Shown here: piece by piece, positions 25,705 through 34,229 of the stretch | Numbering within the stretch: the first letter of the stretch is position 1 | How the letters are laid out: each line of letters begins with the position of its first letter | Assembly (NCBI RefSeq): GCF_028290625.1 | Contig: NZ_JAQGJM010000030.1 | Location: forward strand, 62,001 to 126,000 | DNA: 64,000 bases | Reading direction: 5' to 3' | Source of the DNA: Devosia sp. | Lineage (GTDB): Bacteria > Pseudomonadota > Alphaproteobacteria > Rhizobiales > Devosiaceae | The notes under the pieces: model-generated | The model's database searches: none | The model's input: the letters and a program-made list of their open reading frames with translations, nothing else | What the model was told of the DNA's origin: nothing | Translations under genes and position numbers: made by a program

Positions 25705-26379
25705 TCACCACCCCGGCGCCATCTGGGATTGTTCGACGGCATAAATAGCCCCTGAGATCGCGTCTGGATCGGTGCACTCCCAGTCTTCAATCGCCAAGAG
25801 CCGGACTTGGTCATCACTAGAGACAAAGGTAGCCTTCCCCCAAACCGGTTCGATGTCCCGTGCCTTCGCGAAGTCGGCGAATGCGGCGCTGGCATCTTCC
25901 CCTAACCGGAAACTGCCGAGCAATTGGTGCCGGGCAGGACGTTCCAAGCCATCGATCAATATGGGTCTACAGAAATTGCCAGACATTGGGTTGATCGTTC
26001 CGTGGACCGGCACAAACCAAAGTTCGCTGTCGACTGAAAGCAGCACCCCAATGGCATAACGGTCGAAGCGAGCATCGATAAAGGCATCGCCTCGGAATTT
26101 CCCCTCGATGCCCTCAAACTCGTATCTATACCACCAGACGCCGGTCTCGCCATGTCTGTCGACAGTGATCCAGATATCCGTGACCTTGAGCACCTTACCT
26201 TCCACAAGCCTTTGCTGCTCATACGGAAGCTTGCGCATGGAAGATTCCGGGTCCAGGTCCTCGGCAAAGCCCACATAGTCGCCAGGCAACGGGAGATCAG
26301 CGCAACAAGTCGCCCTAGCCGAGTCGCTGAAGCCGACGAAATCTAAGCCGTCAGAGGTCAAAAAGTGGATACCACGCAT
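25705..26379 (-). CDS. Unknown cargo protein at the dif-proximal transposon end
   Basis: A 224-residue protein I do not recognise. It begins MRGIHFLTSDGLDFVGFSDSA, has an aromatic-rich middle (GVWWYRYEFEGIEGKFRGDAF; DSELWFVPVHGTINPMSGNFCRP) and ends with the acidic WECTDPDAISGAIYAVEQSQ. No signal peptide or membrane segment is visible. The start at 26379 has AGGA 5 bp upstream; a longer frame begins at 26424. The stop lies only 4 bp from TnsB site L2, so the gene runs right up to the transposon end and opposes the tns operon. Its base composition is more AT-rich than its neighbours. As it lies inside the element it is cargo; a defence role is possible but unsupported. Confidence 0.7.
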   Translation of the reverse strand: MRGIHFLTSDGLDFVGFSDSARATCCADLPLPGDYVGFAEDLDPESSMRKLPYEQQRLVEGKVLKVTDIWITVDRHGETGVWWYRYEFEGIEGKFRGDAFIDARFDRYAIGVLLSVDSELWFVPVHGTINPMSGNFCRPILIDGLERPARHQLLGSFRLGEDASAAFADFAKARDIEPVWGKATFVSSDDQVRLLAIEDWECTDPDAISGAIYAVEQSQMAPGW

Positions 26380-26511
26380 CGCCGTCCTCGCTGAGTGAAG
26401 CGATTGTGCGGGAAAAGCCAGCAAGGGACACGAAGGCGACGAAATTAGTTGATCGATCTTGTATCTGAGAAATTACTACCAATTTGTGCATTCATGTGAT
26501 ACACGGGCTGC

Positions 26512-27444
26512 ATGATGGACATAGAACCCTACTCCGCCGAACAGAAGCGCCACGTCCGCGAGGTCCAAGACCTGTGGGCGCGGTACGCCCCCCTCATGGC
26601 CGAAAGCCGTGACCTGGTCGGAGGCATGCAATGGAAGACGATCCGGGGCCGGGAATACCTGTACCGCTATGCCCCCGACCCCGTGACCAAGAAGAAGCGC
26701 TCCACGTCACTGGGACCGCGAACGGCGGAGATCGAGGCGATCTATGCGCGCTTCATGGAACGCCGGACCCTGGTGAAGTTGGACCTGCCGCCCCTCGAGG
26801 AGGCTGTCTCCACCCAGGCGCGGGTGTCCAAGGCGCTGCGCCTCGGCAGGCTGCCGCGGGCGACAGGCGAGTTCCTGGGCAAGCTGGGCAACAGCGGGCT
26901 GGGCGCGCACCTGGTGGTGACGAGCGAGCTTGCGATGTTCGGCTATGAGACCGTGTTCACGCGGGAATTCCCCTCGATCGAGACCCCTGCCCTGCAGTTC
27001 ATGCTGCTGGACGACGCGATCGCCGTGGACCTGCTGACGGAATTGGCCTCCGCGTTCCCGGGTGTCACGTCGCGCCAGCATCGCTCCGGCAAAATTGCCC
27101 TGGCGTACGAAGACATCCATTTCGAGATCTGGTCTCGAGCCGACTTCATGGGCGAGCTCGAACACCAGGGGGAATACGACCAGGTATACTGCATCGGCGA
27201 GCGCCTCGAGGGCGACCCGATCGCGACGTTCACCTTCGACCGCTCCGGTCGACCGGTGCCGCTATCGGTGCCAGATCCGATCGCCTTTTCGATGATGGCA
27301 ACGGTGCGTGGTGGCATCGACGCCGAACTCGGACCCACCCTTGCCCGCCTAGCGACCCGAAGCGGACGCTTTGAACTGGAGGACCTCGAAATTGAAACCT
27401 TTCCCGAGCTTGCGGCCCACCTAGACCTGGGTCCGCGCCTCTAG
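26512..27444 (+). CDS. GSU2403-family nucleotidyltransferase-fold protein
   Basis: A 310-residue protein resembling the GSU2403 family: N-terminal MQWKTIRGREYLYRYA and KKRSTSLGPRTAEIEAIYARFMERR (about residues 40-85), a charged helical linker, then LGAHLVVTSELAMFGYETVF (about 125-145), corresponding to the nucleotidyltransferase-fold core. Some members of such folds are toxin or defence components, but no partner of that type is adjacent. It is the first gene of the transposon operon, 80 bp upstream of the tyrosine-recombinase-like gene. It could be cargo or an accessory of transposition. An AATTTGTGCA motif upstream faintly resembles the TnsB sites. Confidence 0.65.
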   Translation: MMDIEPYSAEQKRHVREVQDLWARYAPLMAESRDLVGGMQWKTIRGREYLYRYAPDPVTKKKRSTSLGPRTAEIEAIYARFMERRTLVKLDLPPLEEAVSTQARVSKALRLGRLPRATGEFLGKLGNSGLGAHLVVTSELAMFGYETVFTREFPSIETPALQFMLLDDAIAVDLLTELASAFPGVTSRQHRSGKIALAYEDIHFEIWSRADFMGELEHQGEYDQVYCIGERLEGDPIATFTFDRSGRPVPLSVPDPIAFSMMATVRGGIDAELGPTLARLATRSGRFELEDLEIETFPELAAHLDLGPRL

Positions 27445-27524
27445 CCAAACCGACGACATCGAACTGAAGCAGCCGCGGACCCACAGGTCCGGGCACGGCA
27501 TTCCATTGCCGGAAAGGAGGCCCC

Positions 27525-28382
27525 ATGGCCGACATCACCGATCACCGCCCGCCGTTGACCATCACCGGAACGCTCGCGTCGTGGGCCGACCGACTGCGTG
27601 ACAAGTCCAGATCCACCGTGGAATGCTACCTGCGCGATATCCGCTTTGTGGCCGACACCATGGCATCGACGCTCGGTCGCCAGGCGGTGCCGCAGGACCT
27701 GATGGATCTCGGCACTCACGATCTTGCTGCGCTAGTCGCATGTTGGAGGGATGCTCCGTCCACTTGCCGTCGACGCCTCGTCTCCATCCGCAGGTACGGG
27801 CTGATGCTTGCCAACACATGCGGAATGACCGGCCCCCTCCTCCATGCCGGTTTCCCTCGGATCGATGTCAGGACCGAAGGCCCGGTGCTGGAGGCGGACC
27901 TCCTGGCACTTGCCGCTCCCACCGGGAACCGGATGGATTGGACCGTCCTGCGCGACGACGCCATCCTGACCTTGGTCATGGAGCGTGGCCTGACGACGGG
28001 AGAACTGAACCTGATCGACTGCCGGCACCTGACTGGCCCGCTCCTGCTTGTCAGGAATCCGTCTGGCAAGGCCAGGTTCGTAGAGCTATCGGCGAAGGCC
28101 GCCGAGGGTATCGATGCCTATCGCTCGCGTTGCCCCTACCCCGTCGCAAGCGAAGGTGCCCTGTGGCTGAATACGTTGGGTGGACGCATGTCGCCACGTT
28201 CCCTCCAACTGATGATAAGGCGCCGCAGGGCGCTGGCCCACCTGTCGCCGGGGGTGGTCGCAGGATCGTTCCGTCGCCATCGCATCCGGTCTCTCGCGGC
28301 GTCCGGCATGCCGCCGGACCGCATCGCCAGGCAGATGGGTATCGGAGCCGGTACGGTGCTGGTTCACCTGGCAGCGGGCTAA
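27525..28382 (+). CDS. Inactivated XerD-like tyrosine recombinase (TnsF-type selector candidate)
   Basis: A 285-residue protein with a Xer-like SAM-like core-binding domain (LASWADRLRDKSRSTVECYLRDIR, about residues 17-40) and a catalytic-fold domain. LRDDAILTLVMERGLTTGEL lines up with XerD LRDKAMLEVLYATGLRVSEL. Against the RKHRHY set: Arg I is Thr157, Lys182 is kept, His is Gly247, Arg250 is kept, the second His is Ile273, and the Tyr position is Leu282. No tyrosine occurs after residue 205, so strand cleavage is impossible. GGAAAGGAGG precedes the ATG. Tn6022-like Tn7 relatives use TnsF, also a dead tyrosine recombinase, as target selector; a DNA-recognition role here fits the insertion beside dif. 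Confidence 0.85.
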   Translation: MADITDHRPPLTITGTLASWADRLRDKSRSTVECYLRDIRFVADTMASTLGRQAVPQDLMDLGTHDLAALVACWRDAPSTCRRRLVSIRRYGLMLANTCGMTGPLLHAGFPRIDVRTEGPVLEADLLALAAPTGNRMDWTVLRDDAILTLVMERGLTTGELNLIDCRHLTGPLLLVRNPSGKARFVELSAKAAEGIDAYRSRCPYPVASEGALWLNTLGGRMSPRSLQLMIRRRRALAHLSPGVVAGSFRRHRIRSLAASGMPPDRIARQMGIGAGTVLVHLAAG

Positions 28383-28458
28383 CGCCTCGGAAACCACTAC
28401 CGCAAGCATGCAGGCAGGACGGGGTCCGCGTCAGGATCCCGTAAACCCCTGCCGTTCC

Positions 28459-29310
28459 ATGTTCAACCGCCGACGGGCCGCAGAGTTCGAGGCACAGGGA
28501 AATCGCGCAATGGCCAGTCAAGTCAACGCCTGGGAAAACGAACGGATCAAGACGCTGGACGAACGTTGGGAGCCATTGGCGCCCGGCGTCGATCGCTTCC
28601 GGCTGCCCGGCAACGAACCCGTCCGCCGCATCATCACCGGGCGCCGGACGGCAAAGGTCGGCGCGTTCTGGAGCTGGAAGAACGACGCGCACGTCGCACA
28701 CGAATCCACCGGCGAGGAATGGTTCGCCCGCATTCTCGAGGTGCACCCAAGCGTTACCGGTTATTTCGGCCAACCGGAGCAGATACGCGTAACCGTCGAG
28801 GGTCAAAGCCGTCCGGTAAAGTACACGCCCGACTTCCTCGTCATGATGGGCTTTCGGGAATTGCGCGTGGAATACAAGCGCTTCATCGATATCGCGCCGC
28901 CCGCCACCGTCGATCCGCGGGACGAGCTCGGACGCTACCGCTCGGAGAAGGCGGCCAAGATGCGCCGGCGGCTCCGGTTGGTGCGGGATGCCTACCTCCG
29001 CTGCGGCATCGCCTGGCGTCTCGTCACCGACCGTGACCTCGCGGCAATGGCGAGCAAGGCAACCGTGGACGAGATCGTCGCCAACGCCGGCAGGCCGGTG
29101 ACGGAGGAGGATGCAGATCGACTGGTCGCCTTCCTGGCAGCAAGGCCGGCTCGCAGCGCGACCATGCTTGAATGCTGCGAGCAGTTGCACGACTCCGAAT
29201 TCCCGCGCGGCGATGTACTGGCGCGCATTCCCGAACTCGTGCTCTCCATCGACCTCCATGCCCGGATCGATGACGAGACCGCCGTCACCCTGACGAGGGC
29301 AGTGCAATGA
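28459..29310 (+). CDS. tnsA: TnsA-type endonuclease of Tn7-like transposase
   Basis: TnsA cuts the 5' strands at transposon ends, enabling cut-and-paste movement with TnsB. The 283-residue product has the restriction-like catalytic core: Glu in ESTGEEWFARILEV (about residue 86), Asp125 in YTPDFLVM, and the ExK pair in LRVEYKRF (Lys140), followed by a helical C-terminal domain that would contact TnsC. The start is uncertain: ATGs at 28408, 28459 and 28510 are in frame, and the last has AGGGAA upstream. Its stop overlaps the tnsB start by 4 bp. Confidence 0.88.
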   Translation: MFNRRRAAEFEAQGNRAMASQVNAWENERIKTLDERWEPLAPGVDRFRLPGNEPVRRIITGRRTAKVGAFWSWKNDAHVAHESTGEEWFARILEVHPSVTGYFGQPEQIRVTVEGQSRPVKYTPDFLVMMGFRELRVEYKRFIDIAPPATVDPRDELGRYRSEKAAKMRRRLRLVRDAYLRCGIAWRLVTDRDLAAMASKATVDEIVANAGRPVTEEDADRLVAFLAARPARSATMLECCEQLHDSEFPRGDVLARIPELVLSIDLHARIDDETAVTLTRAVQ

Positions 29311-31589
29311 ACGAACTGCTACGAAACGGTTTCGCTGCCGGCCAGCCCCTGCCCCGCGCCTCTCTCGACGACATGATGGCCGACGACCTCAAGGTCGACG
29401 ACATCGTCTTCATCGACGAGATCGCGCACAAGTTCCTGGCCAAGATCGAGCACGGTCCTCACGTCTTCTGGAACGGCGACCAGGAGAAGCAGGTTCAGTT
29501 CGGCACTGCAGAGCTATTGAACCTGCAGGCGGAACACCGCTACTACCGCCCGGGACGCGGCGCGCCCAAGTTCGCTAAGCCCGCCGATGCCGACGAGCAT
29601 CGATCGCGCCTGCGGGTAGCCTTCAACGCTTTCCCGGAGGCAAGCCGCCGCAAGGCCGAGGCGAAGTACCTCTTCGTCACCATGTTCAAGACCATGTCTT
29701 CGAAGCCGGATGCCGACATCGTCCGGAACGAGGGCAGCGCGAAGAAGGTCATCGAGGCGGTGGAAGCTGCGGTGGAGAAGTCCAACGCGTTGCTGCCTGA
29801 CGACCGGAAGATTGTACTGCCCCAGAACCGGTCCCCTCGCTCGGTCCTGCGCTGGATCGCCAAGGAAGAGGCCTTGCAGCTGCAGGGGTCAGGGCTACTC
29901 CACGGCACCTGCGTGACGCCGAGGCCACAAACCATCCCGCCCAAGGTCTACGAGATCGTCGCTGGCGAGATCCGTCGCATGGTAGGCGTGTCCCACAAGT
30001 TCGGGCCCACGAAGATCCTCATCATGGTGAAGGCGAAGATCGAGGAATACAACGACAGGCATGGCACCAAGCTCGAGGCACCGTCGCTGACAACGGTGCA
30101 GAACGAGTACCGCCGGTTCGACGCCTGGATACGATTGGCCAAGGCGGAGGGCGTTGCAAAGGCCGATCTCGAATACGGATCGGTCGGCAAGCTGGAGCGG
30201 CCCGCACGCATCCTGGATCTCGTCGAGGTGGATCACCACAAGTTCGACTTGCACCCCGTTACGGGTGACCTGGGAAAGACCCATCTCGGCGTCGAACTCG
30301 CCAAGGGCGGCCTCGACCGGTTCTGGATCTGCTTGGCGCTCGACGTCCATAGCGGGTATCCGCTCGGGTTCGCCATCACCTTCGAACCCGGCGGCCTCAT
30401 CCCGGCCGTCATGTGCATCGACCACGCCATCCGTCCCAAGACCTATGTCGGCACTTGCTGGCCCGACATACGGGGAGACCTCCTCGGCTTCGGCAAGCCG
30501 GTCAAGCTGAGGTACGACAACGCCAAGGAATTCGTGTCGTTGCAGTTGCAGCAGAACTTGGCGCGTATAGGCGTCGGTTTCGAGCTGGCCGTCCCAGGCA
30601 AGCCGAACTCCAAGCCGTACGTGGAACGCCATTTCGGGACGATCGAACGGGACTTCGTCCATTGGCTGGCGGGATCCACTGGTGCCAACATCGGCGAAAA
30701 GGGCGACCGACGCCCGCAGAAGGAAGCCGCCGTCAACCTGGACAGCTTCACCATGCTGTTCCACCAGTACCTGATCGAGTGCTTTGCCCGCAGGGAACAG
30801 AACGGCCTCGACGGGGACACACCAGAGCAGCGTTGGTTGCGCGGCGCCAGCAGCGCGTCGCACCGCCCGCGTCCGCTCACCCCTTACGAACAGTCCCGCT
30901 GGGATGTGGTCACCACCCTCGAGCCAGATCTCAACGCTACCGACGAAGGCATCCGGTGGAAGAACATTTTCTATCAGTCCCCAGAGGTGCAGGCCATCCG
31001 GCGCCATGCCGGCCATTACGGCCCGAGATCCAAGACCCTGACCCCGGTGCGTGTCCGCATTCCGCTGCTTGACGTCAGCCGGGCCTACGTCGCTGTCCCG
31101 GTCGGCACGCCGGGCTTTGCCGCCGACCACCCGGGCGAGATCCTGGCCGTCGCGACGAACCCTCATGTGGCGGGCCGCACCGTGTGGCAGCATCAGGTCG
31201 TGTGCGACGACCTTAAGCGCAGCGGGGGCAAGCCCACCAATCCCACGGACTACGAACTCGGCTTCAGGCGGCTGTTCCGCAACGCCATGGAGGCCATGGG
31301 CGCCAATGTCGACGGCGATCCCGGCAAGGTCACCCTCACCGGCGGCCAGGCGCCCAGGTTCGCCGGCGTGTACCTGGTAGGGGCGGACCAACCGGCCTTC
31401 GCCAAGACCAAGGAGACGCTGGATCGCTACGACCTGCTCGCCGAATTCGCCGACGCTGACGCTGACGGCATCGTCTCACAGGGAGCGGGCGTGCCTGAAG
31501 AACCTGCGATGGAAACATCCAAGGTTCCGGGAAAGACGACTGCAGAATCCGCATGGGGCGCTGCCCCGATCGATGACGACGAGGAGTGA
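29307..31589 (+). CDS. tnsB: TnsB-type DDE transposase
   Basis: Cuts the 3' ends and joins them to target DNA. The 760-residue product has N-terminal DNA-binding regions, a retroviral-integrase-type core with Asp309 (LVEVDHHKFD), Asp404 (LRYDNAKEFV) and Glu440 (NSKPYVERHFG), a D,D-35-E arrangement, then a Mu-transposase-like C-terminal beta domain (residues about 540-650) and an acidic tail that would contact TnsC. The core is intact. ATGA overlap with tnsA. It should bind the CCAATTTGGCACTGG sites at both ends. Confidence 0.94.
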   Translation: MNELLRNGFAAGQPLPRASLDDMMADDLKVDDIVFIDEIAHKFLAKIEHGPHVFWNGDQEKQVQFGTAELLNLQAEHRYYRPGRGAPKFAKPADADEHRSRLRVAFNAFPEASRRKAEAKYLFVTMFKTMSSKPDADIVRNEGSAKKVIEAVEAAVEKSNALLPDDRKIVLPQNRSPRSVLRWIAKEEALQLQGSGLLHGTCVTPRPQTIPPKVYEIVAGEIRRMVGVSHKFGPTKILIMVKAKIEEYNDRHGTKLEAPSLTTVQNEYRRFDAWIRLAKAEGVAKADLEYGSVGKLERPARILDLVEVDHHKFDLHPVTGDLGKTHLGVELAKGGLDRFWICLALDVHSGYPLGFAITFEPGGLIPAVMCIDHAIRPKTYVGTCWPDIRGDLLGFGKPVKLRYDNAKEFVSLQLQQNLARIGVGFELAVPGKPNSKPYVERHFGTIERDFVHWLAGSTGANIGEKGDRRPQKEAAVNLDSFTMLFHQYLIECFARREQNGLDGDTPEQRWLRGASSASHRPRPLTPYEQSRWDVVTTLEPDLNATDEGIRWKNIFYQSPEVQAIRRHAGHYGPRSKTLTPVRVRIPLLDVSRAYVAVPVGTPGFAADHPGEILAVATNPHVAGRTVWQHQVVCDDLKRSGGKPTNPTDYELGFRRLFRNAMEAMGANVDGDPGKVTLTGGQAPRFAGVYLVGADQPAFAKTKETLDRYDLLAEFADADADGIVSQGAGVPEEPAMETSKVPGKTTAESAWGAAPIDDDEE

Positions 31590-31592
31590 ACC

Positions 31593-32693
31593 ATGGCCCT
31601 TGACGAGCTCGTCTCGAACGTCGCCGAAGCGGGCGACGAAGCCACGAAGGTTGAAATGGCCGGTTGGGATATCGACCGCAGGCTTCGCCGTATCCAGAAG
31701 ATCTATATTCTGCACCCAGGCGTTCGTACGGCGTGGCAACAACTGGAATCCACGTGGAAGTACGGCATGCGCCTGCGGGAGACCAGCACGGCCTATATCA
31801 CAGCGACCAGCCGCTGCGGCAAGACGGAGACGGTCAAGCAGTTCGTCAAGGAAAAGACGGGGCGGATGATCCCCAACGAACGCGTCCGGTCGTCGGTTCT
31901 CGTCGAAGGCAACGGCCATCGCGTTCTCTTTCTCGACTGCACCAACGGAGCCACGCCACGCCAAGCCGCCAAGTCCATCCTCGATACGCATTTCCTGCCA
32001 GTCCCCAGGATCTCGGAAACCGAGGCAAGCGAGAAGCTCATCTTCCACATGGGCGCGAACAAGGTTGACATGTTCATCATCGACGAGGCGCAGAAGATGA
32101 CAAAGGGCGGCACCGGGCAAGGCGCCGAAGATTTCGCCAACTGGCTCCTGACCTTGGAAAACTCGAGAAAGTTCCGCATCGTGGTGACGGGTGGCCCCGC
32201 GCTCCGAGAGCTTATGAACTCCCACCCGACAATCCGTGACCGCAAAGACTCGTTCGTGCATATCGCGCCGTTTGCTCATCGCACCGCCGCCGATCGCGAC
32301 GCCTTCCGAACATTCCTCAGTGAAGTCGACCTAAGGATGCCGTTCATCGGAACCCCGCTGGGGGATGCCCGTCATGACGACGCCTTCTTCTACGCCACGC
32401 GCGGTCGGCCCGGGATGCTTTCGAAGCTGCTGGAGAAGGCAACCGTGGCCGCTTTCGAGGTCGACGAGGACGTAATCCCCTCAGTCTTGCAGGTCCAAGA
32501 CCTTGCGCGAGCCTGCGAAGTCTTGATGCGCGAAGAGGACAGGATGCTCGGTATCAACCCGTTTTCCCACTCCGGTCCCTTGCCTTCGATACCGCGTAGC
32601 CTCGCTGAGGAAACGGTACACAGCCGCGATCTACCGCCCGATGTGCGCACGCCCAAGCGTCGCGGTAGTCGCATATCGAAGCGTCCGGGATGA
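31593..32693 (+). CDS. tnsC: TnsC/TniB-type AAA+ ATPase
   Basis: AAA+ regulator that links the target selector to the transposase. The 366-residue product has Walker A ATSRCGKTET (Lys77), Walker B MFIIDEAQKM (Asp164, Glu165), sensor I in RIVVTGGPAL and an arginine-rich C-terminal tail (RTPKRRGSRISKRPG). GAGGAG precedes the ATG by 6 bp, and its stop overlaps tniQ by 4 bp (ATGA). Length is between TniB (about 300) and Tn7 TnsC (about 555). Confidence 0.92.
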   Translation: MALDELVSNVAEAGDEATKVEMAGWDIDRRLRRIQKIYILHPGVRTAWQQLESTWKYGMRLRETSTAYITATSRCGKTETVKQFVKEKTGRMIPNERVRSSVLVEGNGHRVLFLDCTNGATPRQAAKSILDTHFLPVPRISETEASEKLIFHMGANKVDMFIIDEAQKMTKGGTGQGAEDFANWLLTLENSRKFRIVVTGGPALRELMNSHPTIRDRKDSFVHIAPFAHRTAADRDAFRTFLSEVDLRMPFIGTPLGDARHDDAFFYATRGRPGMLSKLLEKATVAAFEVDEDVIPSVLQVQDLARACEVLMREEDRMLGINPFSHSGPLPSIPRSLAEETVHSRDLPPDVRTPKRRGSRISKRPG

Positions 32694-33724
32694 GCGATAG
32701 CTTCCTTCGAGCCTGGCGGAGGCCGGCACCGTTCCATCCAGACGAGGATGCGTTATCCCTGGTCGTTCGCATGGCGACCTACGGAGACATGTCCATCGAC
32801 GAGTTCAAGTCGCGCTACCTGGACGCCGCCCACGACTGGCTCATCTACCTGCCGTTCAAGATGGAGGTGCTTCGTCGGCTCGGCGTCATCGCCAACGTGG
32901 CCCTCGTGCCTCTCGCGGACAACGCCTGTGCCGGCACGGTCGATGTCCCGGCGTCAAGGTCGGGCAGCCCCAAGCACTTCCGCGGGAGGACCCTTCCGGA
33001 CGGATGGATATCGCTCGACAAGCGCGTGGCGCCAGGAATGCTCCGTTCGGACGGCGACGATCCCTACATACGCCTAGCATGGCGGTTTTCGGCCTTCCCC
33101 TGCGATCCGATAACCGGCGAGACACTGCTCAACCGCTGCCCATCGTGCAGCGCGAACTTGAACTGGGACACGAAGAAGATCGAGAGTTGCCACCAATGTC
33201 GTTTTGACCTGCGCAACGCTCCCCCGTCATTCGCGGATACTCAGGTCCTGCAGGACGTCCGGGCCATCGCGGGAGCCATCGGACTAATTGACGGCGTCAA
33301 GGCCGGACCCATTGACCTGCCGGCTCCGCTGGGTGACTTGGATCTGGAGCAGCAGCTAAGCGTGCTGCAGTGGTGCGCCAGGCTCCGTGGCGCCGTCGAG
33401 AGGACGGGTACTTCCGGCGGCCCTGCCACTGCCCATATGGGCCTGAAAATAGCGCGGGCTTGGCCCGCTCCCCTGCTTGAGGTGGCAGACCTCCTGTTGA
33501 GGCAATACGATGCCGGCCAACGCGAACAGTATCCGATCCTCGTCGAGATGCTGGACGGCGTCAGCCCGCATACGCTGAGGGACTTGATGATCGAGCAGGC
33601 GTCGGAAGCGATGAGCGCCGCCTGGTTCGCCGTGCGAGACCGATACGCTTCCACGTGGCGCGGCAAGCCCCGCCCCGAATACATGGACCTCACGGCCTTC
33701 AGAATCAGGGATCGAACGAACTGA
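32690..33724 (+). CDS. tniQ: TniQ/TnsD-family target-selection protein
   Basis: TniQ-domain proteins bring TnsC to the target. The 344-residue product starts with the conserved LRAWRRPAPFHPDEDALSLVVRMA, and has a zinc finger with Cys150/Cys153 and Cys167/Cys170 (NRCPSCSANLNWD...SCHQC). It is shorter than Tn7 TnsD (about 500), so it has little room for a separate DNA-binding C-terminal domain. This resembles TniQ proteins that work with another recognition factor. The last gene of the operon; its 3' end overlaps the convergent winged-helix gene by 20 bp. Confidence 0.9.
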   Translation: MSDSFLRAWRRPAPFHPDEDALSLVVRMATYGDMSIDEFKSRYLDAAHDWLIYLPFKMEVLRRLGVIANVALVPLADNACAGTVDVPASRSGSPKHFRGRTLPDGWISLDKRVAPGMLRSDGDDPYIRLAWRFSAFPCDPITGETLLNRCPSCSANLNWDTKKIESCHQCRFDLRNAPPSFADTQVLQDVRAIAGAIGLIDGVKAGPIDLPAPLGDLDLEQQLSVLQWCARLRGAVERTGTSGGPATAHMGLKIARAWPAPLLEVADLLLRQYDAGQREQYPILVEMLDGVSPHTLRDLMIEQASEAMSAAWFAVRDRYASTWRGKPRPEYMDLTAFRIRDRTN

Positions 33725-34010
33725 TCCAACGCGCTACCCGCGCCAGCCCCGCGCGCTCCAGCCTATAGACCGCCTGGTGCCCTGAGCCGGCAATACCGAC
33801 CAGCCCACTTGCCACTAGATGCGGCAACCATTCGCCGAGCGAGTGGTGGTCGGCAAGCTGCTGGGCCAAATCGAACTCGGTCATCGGCCTGACTGACAGC
33901 AGCTTCAAGATATGGCGGTTGGAGGGGTGCCCCAGCGCCTGGAATACCGCATTGTCGAAGATGTAGTCTGGATCGCCCGGGAAGGGCGCCGGGAACGGGG
34001 CGCGGTACAT
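33705..34010 (-). CDS. ArsR-like winged-helix protein inside the transposon
   Basis: A 101-residue winged-helix DNA-binding protein: FQALGHPSNRHILKLLSVRPMTEFDLAQQLADHHSLGEWLPHLVASGLVGIAGSGHQAVYRLERAGLARVARWI follows the ArsR-type HTH pattern (lgHPxRlxIL, LAxxL, vsxHLxxLxxaGLV, YxL). No metal-binding cysteines are seen. It lies between tniQ, with which it overlaps tail to tail by 20 bp, and the TnsB sites of the right end. It could repress transposition, compete for the end, or be cargo regulation. Confidence 0.75.
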   Translation of the reverse strand: MYRAPFPAPFPGDPDYIFDNAVFQALGHPSNRHILKLLSVRPMTEFDLAQQLADHHSLGEWLPHLVASGLVGIAGSGHQAVYRLERAGLARVARWISSFDP

Positions 34011-34107
34011 CGGTTGCGGCCTTGTGCATAACCGCTACGATCATCGCTCTAACACGTCAGCATTAGATTAAGGTGGCTGGACGGCAGGTGAGTCCGCTCG
34101 CCCTGCC

Positions 34108-34229
34108 AGTGCCAGAATCCGTCGCGAGGAATCCGGGTGGTGCCAGAATAACCCGCGATAGTGCCAAATTGGCCGGGTGAGAACCCCCCAGGAAATCACA
34201 TTTTTAGCGTAGGGCCAGTGTCAAAATCT
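34108..34229 (-). repeat. Right-end TnsB-type binding sites R4-R1
   Basis: Four inverted relatives of the left-end site: R4 (34108-34118, AGTGCCAGAAT), R3 (34139-34150, GGTGCCAGAATA), R2 (34160-34172, TAGTGCCAAATTG) and R1 (34217-34229, GTGTCAAAATC). R2 is identical to the left sites over AGTGCCAAATTGG. Spacing is uneven: about 31, 21 and 57 bp. Confidence 0.82.

Noticed and set aside
26479..26496. CCAATTTGTGCATT resembles a TnsB site within the element.
   Set aside because: It lacks the GGCAC half and is over 800 bp from the end. More likely it is part of the AT-rich operon promoter region.
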